Shown: positions 16,273 to 25,969, counted from the first letter of the stretch. The stretch: 64,000 bases of DNA from Marinicella rhabdoformis (GCF_009671245.1 NZ_VTFS01000004.1:186001-250000); one strand, 5' to 3'. The notes: generated from the letters alone by a model not told the origin. Numbers and translations: made by a program.

Positions 16273-19020
16273 TTAAGCGCTTAATTTTATGCCAGCGGGT
16301 TTACCGAATAAATACCCTTGGAAATAATCACAGCCTAAATCCAACAACATCTTGTGCTGAAAATCTGATTCAACACCTTCTGCCACCACCTCTAAATTTA
16401 GGTGTTTCGCCATCGCAATGATGGTTTCAATAATAACTTGTGCTGATTTGTCAGCATGTAAATCTCTGACAAAACTCTTATCAATTTTAAGGTAGTTAAT
16501 GGGGATTTTTCTCAAATACTCTAATGAAGAATATCCCGTTCCAAAGTCATCAATGGCTATCTGCACGCCAATCTCTTTCAATCGATTGAATTTATATATA
16601 ATTTCATGCAAATTACCCACCACCACTCCTTCGGTTAATTCGACTGTTAACATGTCCTTGCTGATGTTGTTTGTGGCCATACATTGTTCAATATGCTTAA
16701 TAAATCCTTGCTGATGAAACTGATGAGAACTGACGTTGATGGTGACGGGCTTATTCAAAGTATTCACCGCACGACAGGCTTCTTCAATCACCCACCGCCC
16801 CATTTCTTGAATCATGCCCGTTTCTTCAGCTACAGGAATGAATTGATCTGGGAAAATCACTTCACCATTATGAAAAATTCGAATCAGTGATTCATATGAA
16901 ATGATTTCTCGGTTTCGGTTGGTGATGGGCTGGTATTTTAATATAAAATTATTATTGGCTACTGCCTCCCTCAATATTTGTTCTATAAACAGCACCTGAT
17001 CATTGTGGGCCTTCATGCTGTCATGGTATATGGTTAATTGATTTCTGCCTTGTTCTTTGGATCGATACATTGCCGCATCTGCATGTTTGATGATGTCGTT
17101 GACATTACTCCCGGGACTGGGGTAGACCGCCAAACCCATACTGACAGTGCAGGTGTGCTTATGCTCTCCAATTTGATAAGGTTCTGCTAACTTTTTAATG
17201 ATATCTTCAGCCAACATAATCACATTCACTGCCGTGTCATTAGGGGTCTCATACTCAACTTGAGTTGCAATAACGAATTCATCCCCACCAAATCGAGCCA
17301 CCACCGCCACTTCATCCGTAAACTCATTCAATCGTTCAGCAATATTGACCAATAATTGATCGCCAAAATGATGGCCTAATGCATCATTTAATATTTTAAA
17401 TCGGTCCATGTCTAAAAACATAACAGCACCGTAATGCCCTTCTTCCTGGCCCTGCTTCATCAAACGTGAAAGCTTACTTTGAAAGTTTTGTCGGTTGGGC
17501 AAATTAGTCAAGTAGTCATAAAATGCCAGATGTTTGATTTTATTCTCTGCATTTTTTTTATCCGTAATGTCTATCATCATGCCCATACATTCGACACTGT
17601 CTTGGAATTCTGATGGTATATTCAAAACATCTCTGAACCAACGGTATTCACCACTGGCATGCTTTACCCTGTATTCTAGTTCCATCCGCTCTCCTGTGGC
17701 GAACGACTCTTGAATGTTCCATTTCACTTTTGACAAATCATCTGGATGAATTTTTTTCGACAAGAAATGAGGCTCTTCATGCCATTGCATTATTGGATAA
17801 CCTAATATGGACTCTGCTTCTTGATTCACATATACGATGCGGTCTTCCAGCATGTTAATTTTCCAAAATACAACCGGTTGACGATCTACTATGTGTCTGT
17901 AGTTCTCATTACTCACTGCCAAGTCTTTATTGGCCTCATTCAGAAGTTTTGTTCTGCGCTTAATTTCCAAGTCAGTCAAAGCATTTCGCCCGGTCATTGC
18001 CAATAACCCAGCACCTACCAAACCTGTATAAAGCATACTGACAAAAACTATCGACCACAAACTCCATGAATATTGACCATCATAAAACCTGTTTATGGGT
18101 GTCAATTTCAGCGAATAATGGTCATCTTTAATTCTAAACTTTAAGGTATTATTGATGTTTGGAAATCGAATAGATTGCCCAGTATTGAACCCGTATAACA
18201 ATTGACCATTGGTTTCATCATTCAACTCAATACAGTAATCGTCCATAACCAGAGCTTGGTGATTTGACTCTAAAAAATCGATCAATTCAGGTTGTGACAA
18301 TTGCTGAGAAGTACCCACTTTCTCAATATACCGACTCTTTAATGCCATGGTGTTTTTAATTTGGACTTCGTCATTAGCCCGCAATGAATCAAAGAGAAAA
18401 AACACCAAACAAAATCCAGCTAAAGTGGGAACAGCCGCTTGCCAAATTCTGGGCTTCCAAATGCTTCTGGGCTTGGCAAACAAGCTGAAAACCATAGGAC
18501 AGACAATCATGATACTGAGTAAATCCCCCACGTACCAGGCAACAAATTTGGTCACCACATTATCAGCGGTGTAATGGCCATCAGCCATCAGCAACCCTGA
18601 AAAGATCAAAGTGGTAATAAAACAAGGAATGACTGCAGCAAAAAGAAAAAAACGAATGATGTCCCTAATTTTCATCAAACTCAGATCCATACCCATCAGC
18701 TTTCTGGCCATGAAGCCTGCAAAACAGGGTCTAAAAATACTGGTCGCCAAAAGCAATAGATCAAACATAAATGCTTGATTGAACCCCATGGCATCTAGGA
18801 ACCGATAAAGCAAAATACTGGAAATTAATTCACCCAAAACAATGCCGAGAATGAATTTACGCCCCCAAATCACAATAAAGGCGACACCAAGACCAGTTGC
18901 TGGCCAAAGTGTTACAGCCAAACTGGGTCTGACCATCATTTTGTAAGCGAGGTAAGTTACCGCAGTGTAAACAACCGCAAACAGCAAGTTTAATAATATC
19001 AGTCTAACAGTTTGATTCAC
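16273..19020 (-). CDS. MASE1-PAS-GGDEF-EAL cyclic-di-GMP protein
   Basis: 915 residues. An N-terminal MASE1-type sensor with eight or more membrane helices (LWPATGLGVAF and YVGDLLSIMIVCP are typical), an outward-facing segment, another membrane helix (~residue 325), a PAS domain with PAC (FWKINMLEDRIVYVN ... GEYRWFRDVL), then GGDEF (motif intact, near residue 575) and EAL. The EAL signature reads ESLIR, an accepted variant; the other phosphodiesterase residues (VELTEG, IDDFGTGYSSLEYL, LKIDKSFV, VAEGVE) are present. The inhibitory RxxD I-site before GGDEF is absent (DEVA instead). Both activities are plausible; the net direction cannot be told from sequence. Confidence 0.93.
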   Translation of the reverse strand: MNQTVRLILLNLLFAVVYTAVTYLAYKMMVRPSLAVTLWPATGLGVAFIVIWGRKFILGIVLGELISSILLYRFLDAMGFNQAFMFDLLLLATSIFRPCFAGFMARKLMGMDLSLMKIRDIIRFFLFAAVIPCFITTLIFSGLLMADGHYTADNVVTKFVAWYVGDLLSIMIVCPMVFSLFAKPRSIWKPRIWQAAVPTLAGFCLVFFLFDSLRANDEVQIKNTMALKSRYIEKVGTSQQLSQPELIDFLESNHQALVMDDYCIELNDETNGQLLYGFNTGQSIRFPNINNTLKFRIKDDHYSLKLTPINRFYDGQYSWSLWSIVFVSMLYTGLVGAGLLAMTGRNALTDLEIKRRTKLLNEANKDLAVSNENYRHIVDRQPVVFWKINMLEDRIVYVNQEAESILGYPIMQWHEEPHFLSKKIHPDDLSKVKWNIQESFATGERMELEYRVKHASGEYRWFRDVLNIPSEFQDSVECMGMMIDITDKKNAENKIKHLAFYDYLTNLPNRQNFQSKLSRLMKQGQEEGHYGAVMFLDMDRFKILNDALGHHFGDQLLVNIAERLNEFTDEVAVVARFGGDEFVIATQVEYETPNDTAVNVIMLAEDIIKKLAEPYQIGEHKHTCTVSMGLAVYPSPGSNVNDIIKHADAAMYRSKEQGRNQLTIYHDSMKAHNDQVLFIEQILREAVANNNFILKYQPITNRNREIISYESLIRIFHNGEVIFPDQFIPVAEETGMIQEMGRWVIEEACRAVNTLNKPVTINVSSHQFHQQGFIKHIEQCMATNNISKDMLTVELTEGVVVGNLHEIIYKFNRLKEIGVQIAIDDFGTGYSSLEYLRKIPINYLKIDKSFVRDLHADKSAQVIIETIIAMAKHLNLEVVAEGVESDFQHKMLLDLGCDYFQGYLFGKPAGIKLSA

Positions 19021-19118
19021 ACCTTTTCCCTGAGCGCCTTCTAATGATATTAACGAAAATGTATTTTTATTTCAAGGTGAAAAGCATGGCATAACCCACT
19101 CTGAGGCCTACAATGAGT

Positions 19119-19934
19119 TTATCTTTGGCAATGAGGGCAATAAAAGGTGCTTCTTTGCCCGGTAATGACTTTTTTTATCAGTGAATTGCAATTAAAGCAT
19201 TTTTGCTCATGACGTCCATAAACCATTAATTTTTGCTGAAAATAACCTGGCTTACCATCACTTTGATGAAAATCCTTTAAAGTGGTGCCACCGGCATTGA
19301 TGGCATCAGTCAGCACTCCAATCACAGCTTCATGTAACTTTCCAAATCGTTTCAGGCTGATATTACCAGCCTTTCTGTGTGGGTGAATGCCCGCCTGAAA
19401 AAGGGCCTCAGAAGCATAAATATTGCCAACACCCACCACCACATCATTGTTCATGATAAATGTTTTAACGGGTGTGGTTTTATTTTTAGACAGCCGTTTT
19501 AAATAAGCAGGCGTGAAAACCTCATCAAAAGGCTCTGGGCCAAGCCTTTTAATCAAAGGATGCTGGTTGATCTCATCATCAACCTTCACAACACATCCAA
19601 AACGTCTGGGGTCATGGAAAACCAATTCAGGTGCAGCGGAAAAACGGATGATCACATGATCATGTTTTTCTGGCTTATAGCCACTGTCACGCAAGCGCAT
19701 CATGCCCGACATACCCAAGTGATATAACAAGTGACTGCCATCATTGAGTGCTATCAACAGGTATTTAGCCCTTCTAGATACGTCAACCACTGACAAACCA
19801 GTGACTGCAGCCAATTTTGGACTGATTGGATAACGCAGGTTTTTTCCTGAAGTCCAAACACCAGATATTTCATTTCCAATGATTGCTTTCTCAATGCCAC
19901 GTTTGGTGGTTTCTACCTCAGGCAGTTCTGGCAT
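19119..19934 (-). CDS. mutM: Formamidopyrimidine-DNA glycosylase
   Basis: Base-excision repair enzyme that removes 8-oxoguanine and formamidopyrimidines and cuts the abasic site. 271 residues. The N-terminal MPELPEVETTKRG gives catalytic Pro2 and Glu3; helix-two-turn-helix residues are in VGVGNIYASEALFQAGIHP; the C-terminal zinc finger has four cysteines (CFNCN ... FYCPHCQ). It overlaps nudC by ATGA at the end of a five-gene minus-strand cluster. Confidence 0.97.
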   Translation of the reverse strand: MPELPEVETTKRGIEKAIIGNEISGVWTSGKNLRYPISPKLAAVTGLSVVDVSRRAKYLLIALNDGSHLLYHLGMSGMMRLRDSGYKPEKHDHVIIRFSAAPELVFHDPRRFGCVVKVDDEINQHPLIKRLGPEPFDEVFTPAYLKRLSKNKTTPVKTFIMNNDVVVGVGNIYASEALFQAGIHPHRKAGNISLKRFGKLHEAVIGVLTDAINAGGTTLKDFHQSDGKPGYFQQKLMVYGRHEQKCFNCNSLIKKVITGQRSTFYCPHCQR

Positions 19935-20818
19935 CAGTAAGCTTGACCGAGAAAATTAGAAATCAAGCTGTTTGCCACGCTGAACCGTGGCGACAATATG
20001 ATACTGCCCTGTTTGACCCACTCAATCAAGTCATCTTTGTGAAACCAGCGAACATCTTCCATTTCATCATCTAATCGAATGTCATCACTTCTGGCTTCCG
20101 CTTTGAAAGCAACCATTAAAGAGGAAGGAAAGGGCCAAGGCTGAGATCCAAAATATGCCAAATTTTTTAACCTGATGTTTGATTCTTCATAAACTTCACG
20201 GTGTACTGCATCCTCAATGGATTCACCAGGCTCAACAAAGCCTGCCAATGTAGAGTACACATTCGGCGGCCAAGAATGCTTTCGCCCCAGCAAACATTTA
20301 TCCCCTTTTGACACCAAAACAATAACGGCAGGTTCAATATGAGGAAACTGTTCGTGACCATTTTCACACACCATTTTATGCCCCGAACTGGCTGCTTTAT
20401 TTGGTGTTCCACATATAGAACAATAAAGTCGACGGCGATGCCACAAGTCCATGCCACGTGAATATAAGGCCACATGCCCCTGATCGTCATCTAACGCCAA
20501 AGCATACTGCCTCAATGACTGAAATGAGGCATCATGTTGATCTTCTAAGGCCCGAGCCTCTGACTCTTTCACCGAACAACTGAACCACAATTCATCGTTC
20601 AATATACCCAAAAAGGTTTCATTTTTACTGCTACCTATCGGCTTGCTGTCAGTAAAAAAATGTTCAGCACCCTTGAGGTAAAGGTGATTCCCTAAATAAA
20701 CAGGTACATAATGACATGTTTTAAATTTTTTCAGCTGTTTAAGTCGCTGTTTTTGGTCACGCATATTCGCACAACGATCCAGTTCAGTACGAGTGAAATA
20801 AATTTCTTCAGGAGTCAT
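19934..20818 (-). CDS. nudC: NAD(+)/NADH diphosphatase (NudC family)
   Basis: Nudix hydrolase that splits NADH/NAD to NMN(H) and AMP and, in E. coli, removes NAD caps from RNA. I start at the ATG giving MTPEEIYFTRTEL (294 residues); a TTG further upstream would overlap erpA. The Nudix box is GFVEPGESIEDAVHREVYEE, followed by SN in place of the usual x-G, and the NudC signature SQPWPFPSS is present. The zinc ribbon has CSIC and a third Cys in VCENGH, but His occupies the place of the expected fourth Cys. Metal may still bind; this is a substitution to note. It sits between erpA and mutM. Confidence 0.92.
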   Translation of the reverse strand: MTPEEIYFTRTELDRCANMRDQKQRLKQLKKFKTCHYVPVYLGNHLYLKGAEHFFTDSKPIGSSKNETFLGILNDELWFSCSVKESEARALEDQHDASFQSLRQYALALDDDQGHVALYSRGMDLWHRRRLYCSICGTPNKAASSGHKMVCENGHEQFPHIEPAVIVLVSKGDKCLLGRKHSWPPNVYSTLAGFVEPGESIEDAVHREVYEESNIRLKNLAYFGSQPWPFPSSLMVAFKAEARSDDIRLDDEMEDVRWFHKDDLIEWVKQGSIILSPRFSVANSLISNFLGQAY

Positions 20819-20835
20819 TCTGCAGTGGCCACCAG

Positions 20836-21171
20836 TTAAATTGAGAAAGAACTGCCACAACCACAAGTGGTTTTGGCATTGGGGTTACTGACAACAAATC
20901 GTGAACCTTGTAAATCTTCTAAATAGTCGACTTCAGACCCCATCAAATACGGAAAGCTCATAGGATCAACCATCATTTGTACTCCATGTTGTTCGCTCAC
21001 CAGATCACCGTCAACGATTTCTTCTTCAAATGCAAAGCCATACTGAAAACCAGAACAACCACCACCGATAATATATACCCTGAATTTTAAATCTGGGTTC
21101 ATCTCTTCTAAAACCAATTGGCTGATTTTTGTTGCTGCGCTGGATGACAGCAGTACCCCATTATTTTCCAT
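20836..21171 (-). CDS. erpA: Iron-sulfur cluster insertion protein ErpA
   Basis: A-type carrier delivering Fe-S clusters, for example to isoprenoid-synthesis enzymes IspG/IspH. 111 residues with the three conserved cysteines: [11 protein letters not shown] and the C-terminal CGCGSSFSI. ErpA is favoured over IscA/SufA by the length and by the absence of isc/suf neighbours. The start overlaps the end of the bactofilin gene by 11 bases. Confidence 0.93.
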   Translation of the reverse strand: MENNGVLLSSSAATKISQLVLEEMNPDLKFRVYIIGGGCSGFQYGFAFEEEIVDGDLVSEQHGVQMMVDPMSFPYLMGSEVDYLEDLQGSRFVVSNPNAKTTCGCGSSFSI

Positions 21172-21601
21172 CTTTGTTTTCTTTTTTGATTGGTGTCACC
21201 ACATCTTTGCCTTGATAGATCAACTGACCATTAACTTGTGAGCCCGCTTCCATTTCGATGTTGGTGTAATAAATATTGCCTGTGATTCTGGCTTGTGATG
21301 CCACTTCAATTTTTCCAGAAGCGGTGATATCACCTTCAATGCTGCCATTAATTACCATGTTACCGGCTTTGATGGTGCCATGAATGCGACCCGTTTCACT
21401 CACCATCAAGGTGTCTGTATCAGTTTCAGCAACTAATGAGCCTTCAATGTGACCGTCAACATGCATCGAACCTGAGTACTTCATATCGCCTTTGATTCTT
21501 GTGCTGTGACCGATTAATGTTTCAATGTTTTGAGGATGCTGTGTTGCCATGTTACTTTTACTCTCTTTGGTGTTTTTGTTGTTGGGTTTTGAATTAAACA
21601 T
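21161..21601 (-). CDS. Bactofilin
   Basis: Bactofilins are cytoskeletal proteins that form nucleotide-free filaments from right-handed beta-helices and direct cell-wall or stalk synthesis. 146 residues; the central ~100 residues show the repeating hydrophobic/glycine pattern ([47 protein letters not shown]), with short disordered ends. The context DUF6776-bactofilin-erpA-nudC-mutM on one strand suggests one transcript; the DUF6776 membrane protein 14 bases upstream may be its membrane partner (inference). Confidence 0.9.
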   Translation of the reverse strand: MFNSKPNNKNTKESKSNMATQHPQNIETLIGHSTRIKGDMKYSGSMHVDGHIEGSLVAETDTDTLMVSETGRIHGTIKAGNMVINGSIEGDITASGKIEVASQARITGNIYYTNIEMEAGSQVNGQLIYQGKDVVTPIKKENKDGK

Positions 21602-21615
21602 GTTTGTCCCGTGAT

Positions 21616-22329
21616 TCAGTTTTTAATTATTTTAGACCAATCAAACTGCTCAGTAATTTTTTTCGGTTTATTCGTACTGCTTTCTAATTCTACTAAAAGC
21701 ACGGTGGGATTAAAACCATCTGGCACTTTAATGCTGTAGTTGAACACTTGAAAATATTTTAATGAGAAGGATTTTTCTAATGAAAATTGCTCTGTCAGAT
21801 TTAAGGTTTCACCCTCTTCACCTTTTATGCCCTTGAGTTTTAATATGATACTGCCCGTTTTTTCTCTGACTTTGGTTAGTTTTTGGGCCAAAACCACTTG
21901 CACATGATGCAGGTCTCCTCGCGAATTGACTTTGGCACTCAAGACGCTCAACTCACTCACTTGTTCTTTACCACTTAATAAGCTTTCAAAAAACTGAATT
22001 TCTTGTTTCAAAAGCGCTTGTTGCTTATCAGTATCTTCTAACATTTTTTGCAATGCTCTGATTGCTTCATCTTTTACTTGAACTTCTGTCTTCCAGCGGC
22101 TGAGCTCAACTTTCAAAGATTCATTCTCTGTTTCAAGTTTTTGGTTCTCTTCAACCAAGGTTTTTTGCTGCCCTTTGAATGCTTGAAGTACATCAATGTT
22201 AGTATACCGCCCCAAAAGGTAGGTAAGCACTGCCAGCACCATCAATGAAACCATCAACCAGTGACGGCGTACAAATGAGGCTTTTTCAGGTTGCTGTTGA
22301 ATGATGTAACGGGGTGTTTTAACACTCAT
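21616..22329 (-). CDS. Membrane-anchored coiled-coil protein, DUF6776-like
   Basis: 237 residues: a short cytoplasmic N terminus, one transmembrane helix (HWLMVSLMVLAVLTYLLGR, ~25-43), a long coiled coil (about residues 55-115, heptads of Leu/Lys/Glu) and a beta-rich C-terminal domain in the periplasm. This layout matches the DUF6776 family, often located beside bactofilin. Function unknown; a link between cytoskeleton and envelope is plausible from context only. A TATAAT (22361-22356, minus strand) lies 30 bases upstream, making this the probable first gene of the cluster. Confidence 0.75.
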   Translation of the reverse strand: MSVKTPRYIIQQQPEKASFVRRHWLMVSLMVLAVLTYLLGRYTNIDVLQAFKGQQKTLVEENQKLETENESLKVELSRWKTEVQVKDEAIRALQKMLEDTDKQQALLKQEIQFFESLLSGKEQVSELSVLSAKVNSRGDLHHVQVVLAQKLTKVREKTGSIILKLKGIKGEEGETLNLTEQFSLEKSFSLKYFQVFNYSIKVPDGFNPTVLLVELESSTNKPKKITEQFDWSKIIKN

Positions 22330-22392
22330 GATTGCAAAGTCAAATCAAATCGCGCATTATACATCTTCATTTGTTATCTTGAGGTGAAGACC

Positions 22393-22824
22393 TTGTTATT
22401 GATCAAAACTTTTCATGTGTTTTTTGTAGTCAGCTGGTTTGCTTGCTTGTTTTATTTGCCCCGATTGTTTGTTAACCACGCTCAAAATCAGGATGCAGCC
22501 CAAAGAAAAATGCTTTTAGGCATGGAGTTTCGCTTAATCAAAATGATGAAATTCACGTTCATTGGCACAATCATTTCGGCCGTGTTATTGGTGTATGCTT
22601 TGGCGGGCGAACATTGGCCGACTTACATCAAACAAGGTTGGTTTTTGGCCAAAATGGTTCTGATTGTATTGTTGATAGGTTACCACCATTGGTGTATTAA
22701 AATTCACCGTGATTTTAAACTTGAAAAGGAACAACACAGCCATGTTTGGTTTCGGGTTTTCAATGAAATGCCCGTTTTTGCTCTTTTTGCTGTGATTTAT
22801 TTGGTATTAGCCAAACCATTTTAG
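22393..22824 (+). CDS. hemJ: Protoporphyrinogen IX oxidase HemJ
   Basis: HemJ converts protoporphyrinogen IX to protoporphyrin IX in the inner membrane in haem synthesis. The TTG at 22393 follows a strong Shine-Dalgarno (GAGGTGA, 22381-22387) and yields 143 residues, the usual HemJ length; the frame is open further upstream but that part is untranslated leader. Family features: IKTFHVFFVVSWFACLFY with the conserved His, YLPRLFV, a Lys in FLAKMVL, and the end FNEMPVFALFAVIYLVLAKPF. Four transmembrane helices are visible. First gene of the forward operon leading into glyA. Confidence 0.88.
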   Translation: MLLIKTFHVFFVVSWFACLFYLPRLFVNHAQNQDAAQRKMLLGMEFRLIKMMKFTFIGTIISAVLLVYALAGEHWPTYIKQGWFLAKMVLIVLLIGYHHWCIKIHRDFKLEKEQHSHVWFRVFNEMPVFALFAVIYLVLAKPF

Positions 22825-22868
22825 TCATGGGCATGTAAAATACAGCTTTTTTTAACCTGTTGGACATT

Positions 22869-24122
22869 ATGTTTGAACGTTCGATAACGCTGGCAAAAGC
22901 CGACCCAGAATTGCATGCTGCAATTGCTGCCGAAACCCAAAGGCAAGAAGATCACATCGAATTGATTGCCTCCGAAAATTACACATCACCTGCTGTTATG
23001 GAAGCACAAGGCAGTCAGATGACCAACAAATATGCCGAAGGCTACCCTGGCAAACGCTATTATGGTGGTTGTGAACATGTGGATGTAGCAGAACAATTGG
23101 CCATCAGTCGTGTCAAAGAATTGTTTGGCGCAGATTACGCCAATGTCCAGCCTCACTCAGGCTCTCAAGCCAATCAAGCGGTATACTTTGCGTTATTGCA
23201 ACCAGGCGACACCATTTTAGGTATGTCTCTGGCTCATGGCGGACACTTGACCCATGGTGCCAAAGTTAATGTTTCTGGAAAAATTTTCAATGCGGTTCAA
23301 TACGGCATTGAAGAGGATACGGGTGAAATTGACTTTGAAAACGTTCGTGAAATGGCCTTGAAACACAAGCCAAAACTGATCATTGGTGGATTTTCTGCCT
23401 ACTCTAAACGCATTGATTGGCAAAAATTTCGAACCATTGCTGATGAAGTCGGCGCTTATTTCATGGTTGACATGGCCCATGTTGCGGGCTTGATTGCCGG
23501 TGACGTTTACCCTTCTCCTGTAGGCATAGCTGATGTGACAACCTCTACCACCCACAAAACGCTGCGTGGACCACGTGGCGGCATCATTTTAGCCAAAGCC
23601 AATGAAGCGATTGAGAAAAAATTAAATTCGGTGGTTTTCCCAGGTATTCAAGGCGGCCCTTTGATGCATGTGATCGCAGCCAAAGCCGTCGCTTTCAAAG
23701 AGGCTTTAAAGCCCGAGTTCAAGACATACCAACAAAATGTGGTTACCAACGCTCAAGCCATGGCTGAAGTGTTTATTGACCGTGGCTATAACGTCGTTTC
23801 CGGTGGCACAGAAAACCATTTGTTTTTACTGGATTTGGTTGATAAAAACATCACAGGTAAAGATGCGGAAGCCAGATTGGGCGACGCCCACATCACCGTG
23901 AATAAAAATTCTGTCCCCAATGACCCTCGATCTCCTTTTGTGACCTCAGGTTTGCGCCTGGGCTCCCCTGCTGGAACCACGCGTGGCTTTGGTGTTGAAG
24001 AATTCAAACAAATCACCCACTGGATGTGTGATATATTGGATGACATGAATAATGAAGAAGTGATTGCACGAGTCAAGTCGGAAGCTGCTGATTTGTGCAA
24101 AAAATTCCCTGTTTACGGATGA
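22869..24122 (+). CDS. glyA: Serine hydroxymethyltransferase
   Basis: PLP enzyme interconverting serine and glycine with tetrahydrofolate; main source of one-carbon units. The ATG at 22869 ([15 protein letters not shown]) gives 417 residues, identical in length to E. coli GlyA; a TTG three codons earlier is less likely. The PLP lysine is in [45 protein letters not shown] and [12 protein letters not shown] are diagnostic. The 44-base gap after hemJ is too short for a glycine riboswitch. Confidence 0.98.
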   Translation: MFERSITLAKADPELHAAIAAETQRQEDHIELIASENYTSPAVMEAQGSQMTNKYAEGYPGKRYYGGCEHVDVAEQLAISRVKELFGADYANVQPHSGSQANQAVYFALLQPGDTILGMSLAHGGHLTHGAKVNVSGKIFNAVQYGIEEDTGEIDFENVREMALKHKPKLIIGGFSAYSKRIDWQKFRTIADEVGAYFMVDMAHVAGLIAGDVYPSPVGIADVTTSTTHKTLRGPRGGIILAKANEAIEKKLNSVVFPGIQGGPLMHVIAAKAVAFKEALKPEFKTYQQNVVTNAQAMAEVFIDRGYNVVSGGTENHLFLLDLVDKNITGKDAEARLGDAHITVNKNSVPNDPRSPFVTSGLRLGSPAGTTRGFGVEEFKQITHWMCDILDDMNNEEVIARVKSEAADLCKKFPVYG

Positions 24123-24126
24123 TTTC

Positions 24127-24579
24127 ATGAGCCATAAAAAGAACAAAAGATTACCTGAACCATTGGCGCGAAAGCACCGTGCACGCAAACGATTGGTTCA
24201 AGCCTTGTATCAAATGCATTTTAACGACCTGAGTGCCAAAACAGTGATTGAACAATTTCTGGAGGAACAGGATTTTGCAAAAGTTGATACTGAATTTTTT
24301 AAACAAGCTTTGCGTTATATAGAAGCCAACCGTTCAGAAGTTGAATCGATTATTGACCCGCATTTAGGTCGTGACAAAAATGCCATCGGTGCTGTTGAAT
24401 ATGCGGTACTCAACATGGCAACTTATGAGTTTTTAAATCACATTGAAACACCTTTCAAAGTCATCATCAATGAAGCCATCCTGATGGCAACTGAGTTTGG
24501 TGCAGAAGGCGGCCATACTTTTGTCAACGGCGTATTAACACAAGTTGCCAAAAAAACCCGCGCTGCTGAAATGGAGTAA
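24127..24579 (+). CDS. nusB: Transcription antitermination factor NusB
   Basis: NusB with NusE binds boxA RNA in rRNA leaders and prevents premature termination. The ATG at 24127 (MSHKKNKRLPEPL), four bases after the glyA stop, gives 150 residues. Motifs: ARKRLVQALYQMHFND in the first helices and ILMATEFGAEGGHTFVNGVL near the end. It sits in the nusB-thiL-pgpA order common in gammaproteobacteria. The frame stays open upstream within glyA, which is coincidental. Confidence 0.95.
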   Translation: MSHKKNKRLPEPLARKHRARKRLVQALYQMHFNDLSAKTVIEQFLEEQDFAKVDTEFFKQALRYIEANRSEVESIIDPHLGRDKNAIGAVEYAVLNMATYEFLNHIETPFKVIINEAILMATEFGAEGGHTFVNGVLTQVAKKTRAAEME

Positions 24580-24584
24580 GCACC

Positions 24585-25490
24585 ATCGAATTTGATTTAA
24601 TCGAAAAAATCAACAAACATTGTCACTTTGAAAAAGACAATGTTTGTTTAGGTATTGGGGATGATGCCGCCATTTTAACGACTGACCCAAATAAAAAGCT
24701 GGTCATCACGACAGATACTTTGGTTGAAGGCACCCACTTCAAAAATGACGATGATGCTCAAGACATTGGCCACAAAGCACTGGCCGTTAATTTAAGCGAC
24801 TTGGCTGCCATGGGTGTTAAACCACAATGGGTAACGCTGAACCTCACCATGCCAGAGGTTCAATCCTATTGGCTTGAAGAATTTATCAAAGGTTTTGCCT
24901 CTCTGTTACACAGGCACAATGTCGCTCTGATAGGTGGTGACACCACACAAGGACCATGCAGCATCACGGTTACAGCCATGGGCGAAGCCCCTCTTGAAGA
25001 CATCAAAACCCGAAGTGACGCACAGGTTGGTGATTTAATCGCAGTGACTGGAAATTTGGGTTGTGCCTCTTATGCATTAGCTCACCCATATATGGACCTC
25101 AACTGTGACAAAAGGCTACACAAACCTGACGCCCGCTTAGATATGATTCCCTTTCTTAAACCCATCGCCAAGGCCATGATTGATGTGTCTGATGGTTTAC
25201 TGGCTGACTTGGGCCATATATGTCTTGCAAGCCATGTGGGAGCTCAGATAATAACAGAAAAATTACCCGTATCTAATACCTTAAAAACCCAAAGTGACTG
25301 GCTACAGCATGCCTTGGCCGGGGGAGATGATTATGAACTGTGTTTCACAGTTGACCCCGAACATGAAGCCCAACTGCCCTCATCTTGCACTGTCATCGGC
25401 ACCATCACGAATTCAAAACGTGTTGAGGTGCTGAATAATGATCAGCCCATTATTTTAAAAAAATTCGGTTTCACACACTTCAAGAATTAA
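24585..25490 (+). CDS. thiL: Thiamine-monophosphate kinase, apparent ATC start
   Basis: ThiL phosphorylates thiamine monophosphate to the active diphosphate. GIGDDAAIL, TTDTLVEGTHF, KALAVNLSDLAAMG, GGDTTQG and ISVSDGL-type (DVSDGLLADL) motifs are intact; 301 residues from the proposed start. Between the in-frame stop at 24567 and the GIGDD motif there is no ATG, GTG, TTG or CTG. The codon in the right place (reading xEFDLIEKI, as ThiL normally begins) is ATC at 24585, eight bases after GGAG. The first ordinary start, TTG at 24720, would remove the ATP/metal-binding motif. Either ATC initiates, or a base is wrong or mutated here. Confidence 0.88.
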   Translation: MEFDLIEKINKHCHFEKDNVCLGIGDDAAILTTDPNKKLVITTDTLVEGTHFKNDDDAQDIGHKALAVNLSDLAAMGVKPQWVTLNLTMPEVQSYWLEEFIKGFASLLHRHNVALIGGDTTQGPCSITVTAMGEAPLEDIKTRSDAQVGDLIAVTGNLGCASYALAHPYMDLNCDKRLHKPDARLDMIPFLKPIAKAMIDVSDGLLADLGHICLASHVGAQIITEKLPVSNTLKTQSDWLQHALAGGDDYELCFTVDPEHEAQLPSSCTVIGTITNSKRVEVLNNDQPIILKKFGFTHFKN

Positions 25491-25969
25491 TGATTAACAA
25501 AACCACACAAGTGGCGCTGGGATCCATATCGGGCTTTTTAGCCTTTGGCTTTGGCAGTGGTCTGGCACCAAAAGCACCTGGAACTTGGGGCACATTGGCC
25601 GCGATTCCCTTCCTGTTTTTATGGCAATATTTTCCTTGGCAAGCCTATTTGGTGATGCTTGCTGTCACGTTTACAGCTGGTATATACATCTGTCAGTCCG
25701 TCACCAATAAACTGGGGGTTCACGACCATGGCGGCATCGTTTGGGATGAATTTGTTGGCTTGTGGTTGACTTTTTTCATGGTTGAATTGACATGGCAAAG
25801 CATACTCATTGGCTTTGTTTTGTTCAGGGTTTTTGATATTTTGAAGCCATTTCCCATAAAATGGCTAGATAGCAAAGTCAAAGGTGGCTTTGGTATCATG
25901 ATTGATGACGTATTGGCAGGTGTTTTTGCTGCTGTGATTTTACACATTTTAATGGCATATATTCTATGA
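25490..25969 (+). CDS. pgpA: Phosphatidylglycerophosphatase A
   Basis: Inner-membrane phosphatase that removes phosphate from phosphatidylglycerophosphate to give phosphatidylglycerol. 159 residues; the PgpA motifs FGSGLAPKAPGTWGTLAAIP, HGGIVWDEFVGLW and FRVFDILKPFPIKWLD are present with three to four membrane helices. Its ATG shares one base with the thiL stop (TAATG), so translation is coupled. Confidence 0.96.
   Translation: MINKTTQVALGSISGFLAFGFGSGLAPKAPGTWGTLAAIPFLFLWQYFPWQAYLVMLAVTFTAGIYICQSVTNKLGVHDHGGIVWDEFVGLWLTFFMVELTWQSILIGFVLFRVFDILKPFPIKWLDSKVKGGFGIMIDDVLAGVFAAVILHILMAYIL

Noticed and set aside
22291-22393. Longer N terminus of HemJ
   Set aside because: Upstream part lies over the divergent gene's promoter; the TTG at 22393 with GAGGTGA gives the normal 143 residues.
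22825-22868. Glycine riboswitch before glyA
   Set aside because: Gap of 44 bases is too short.
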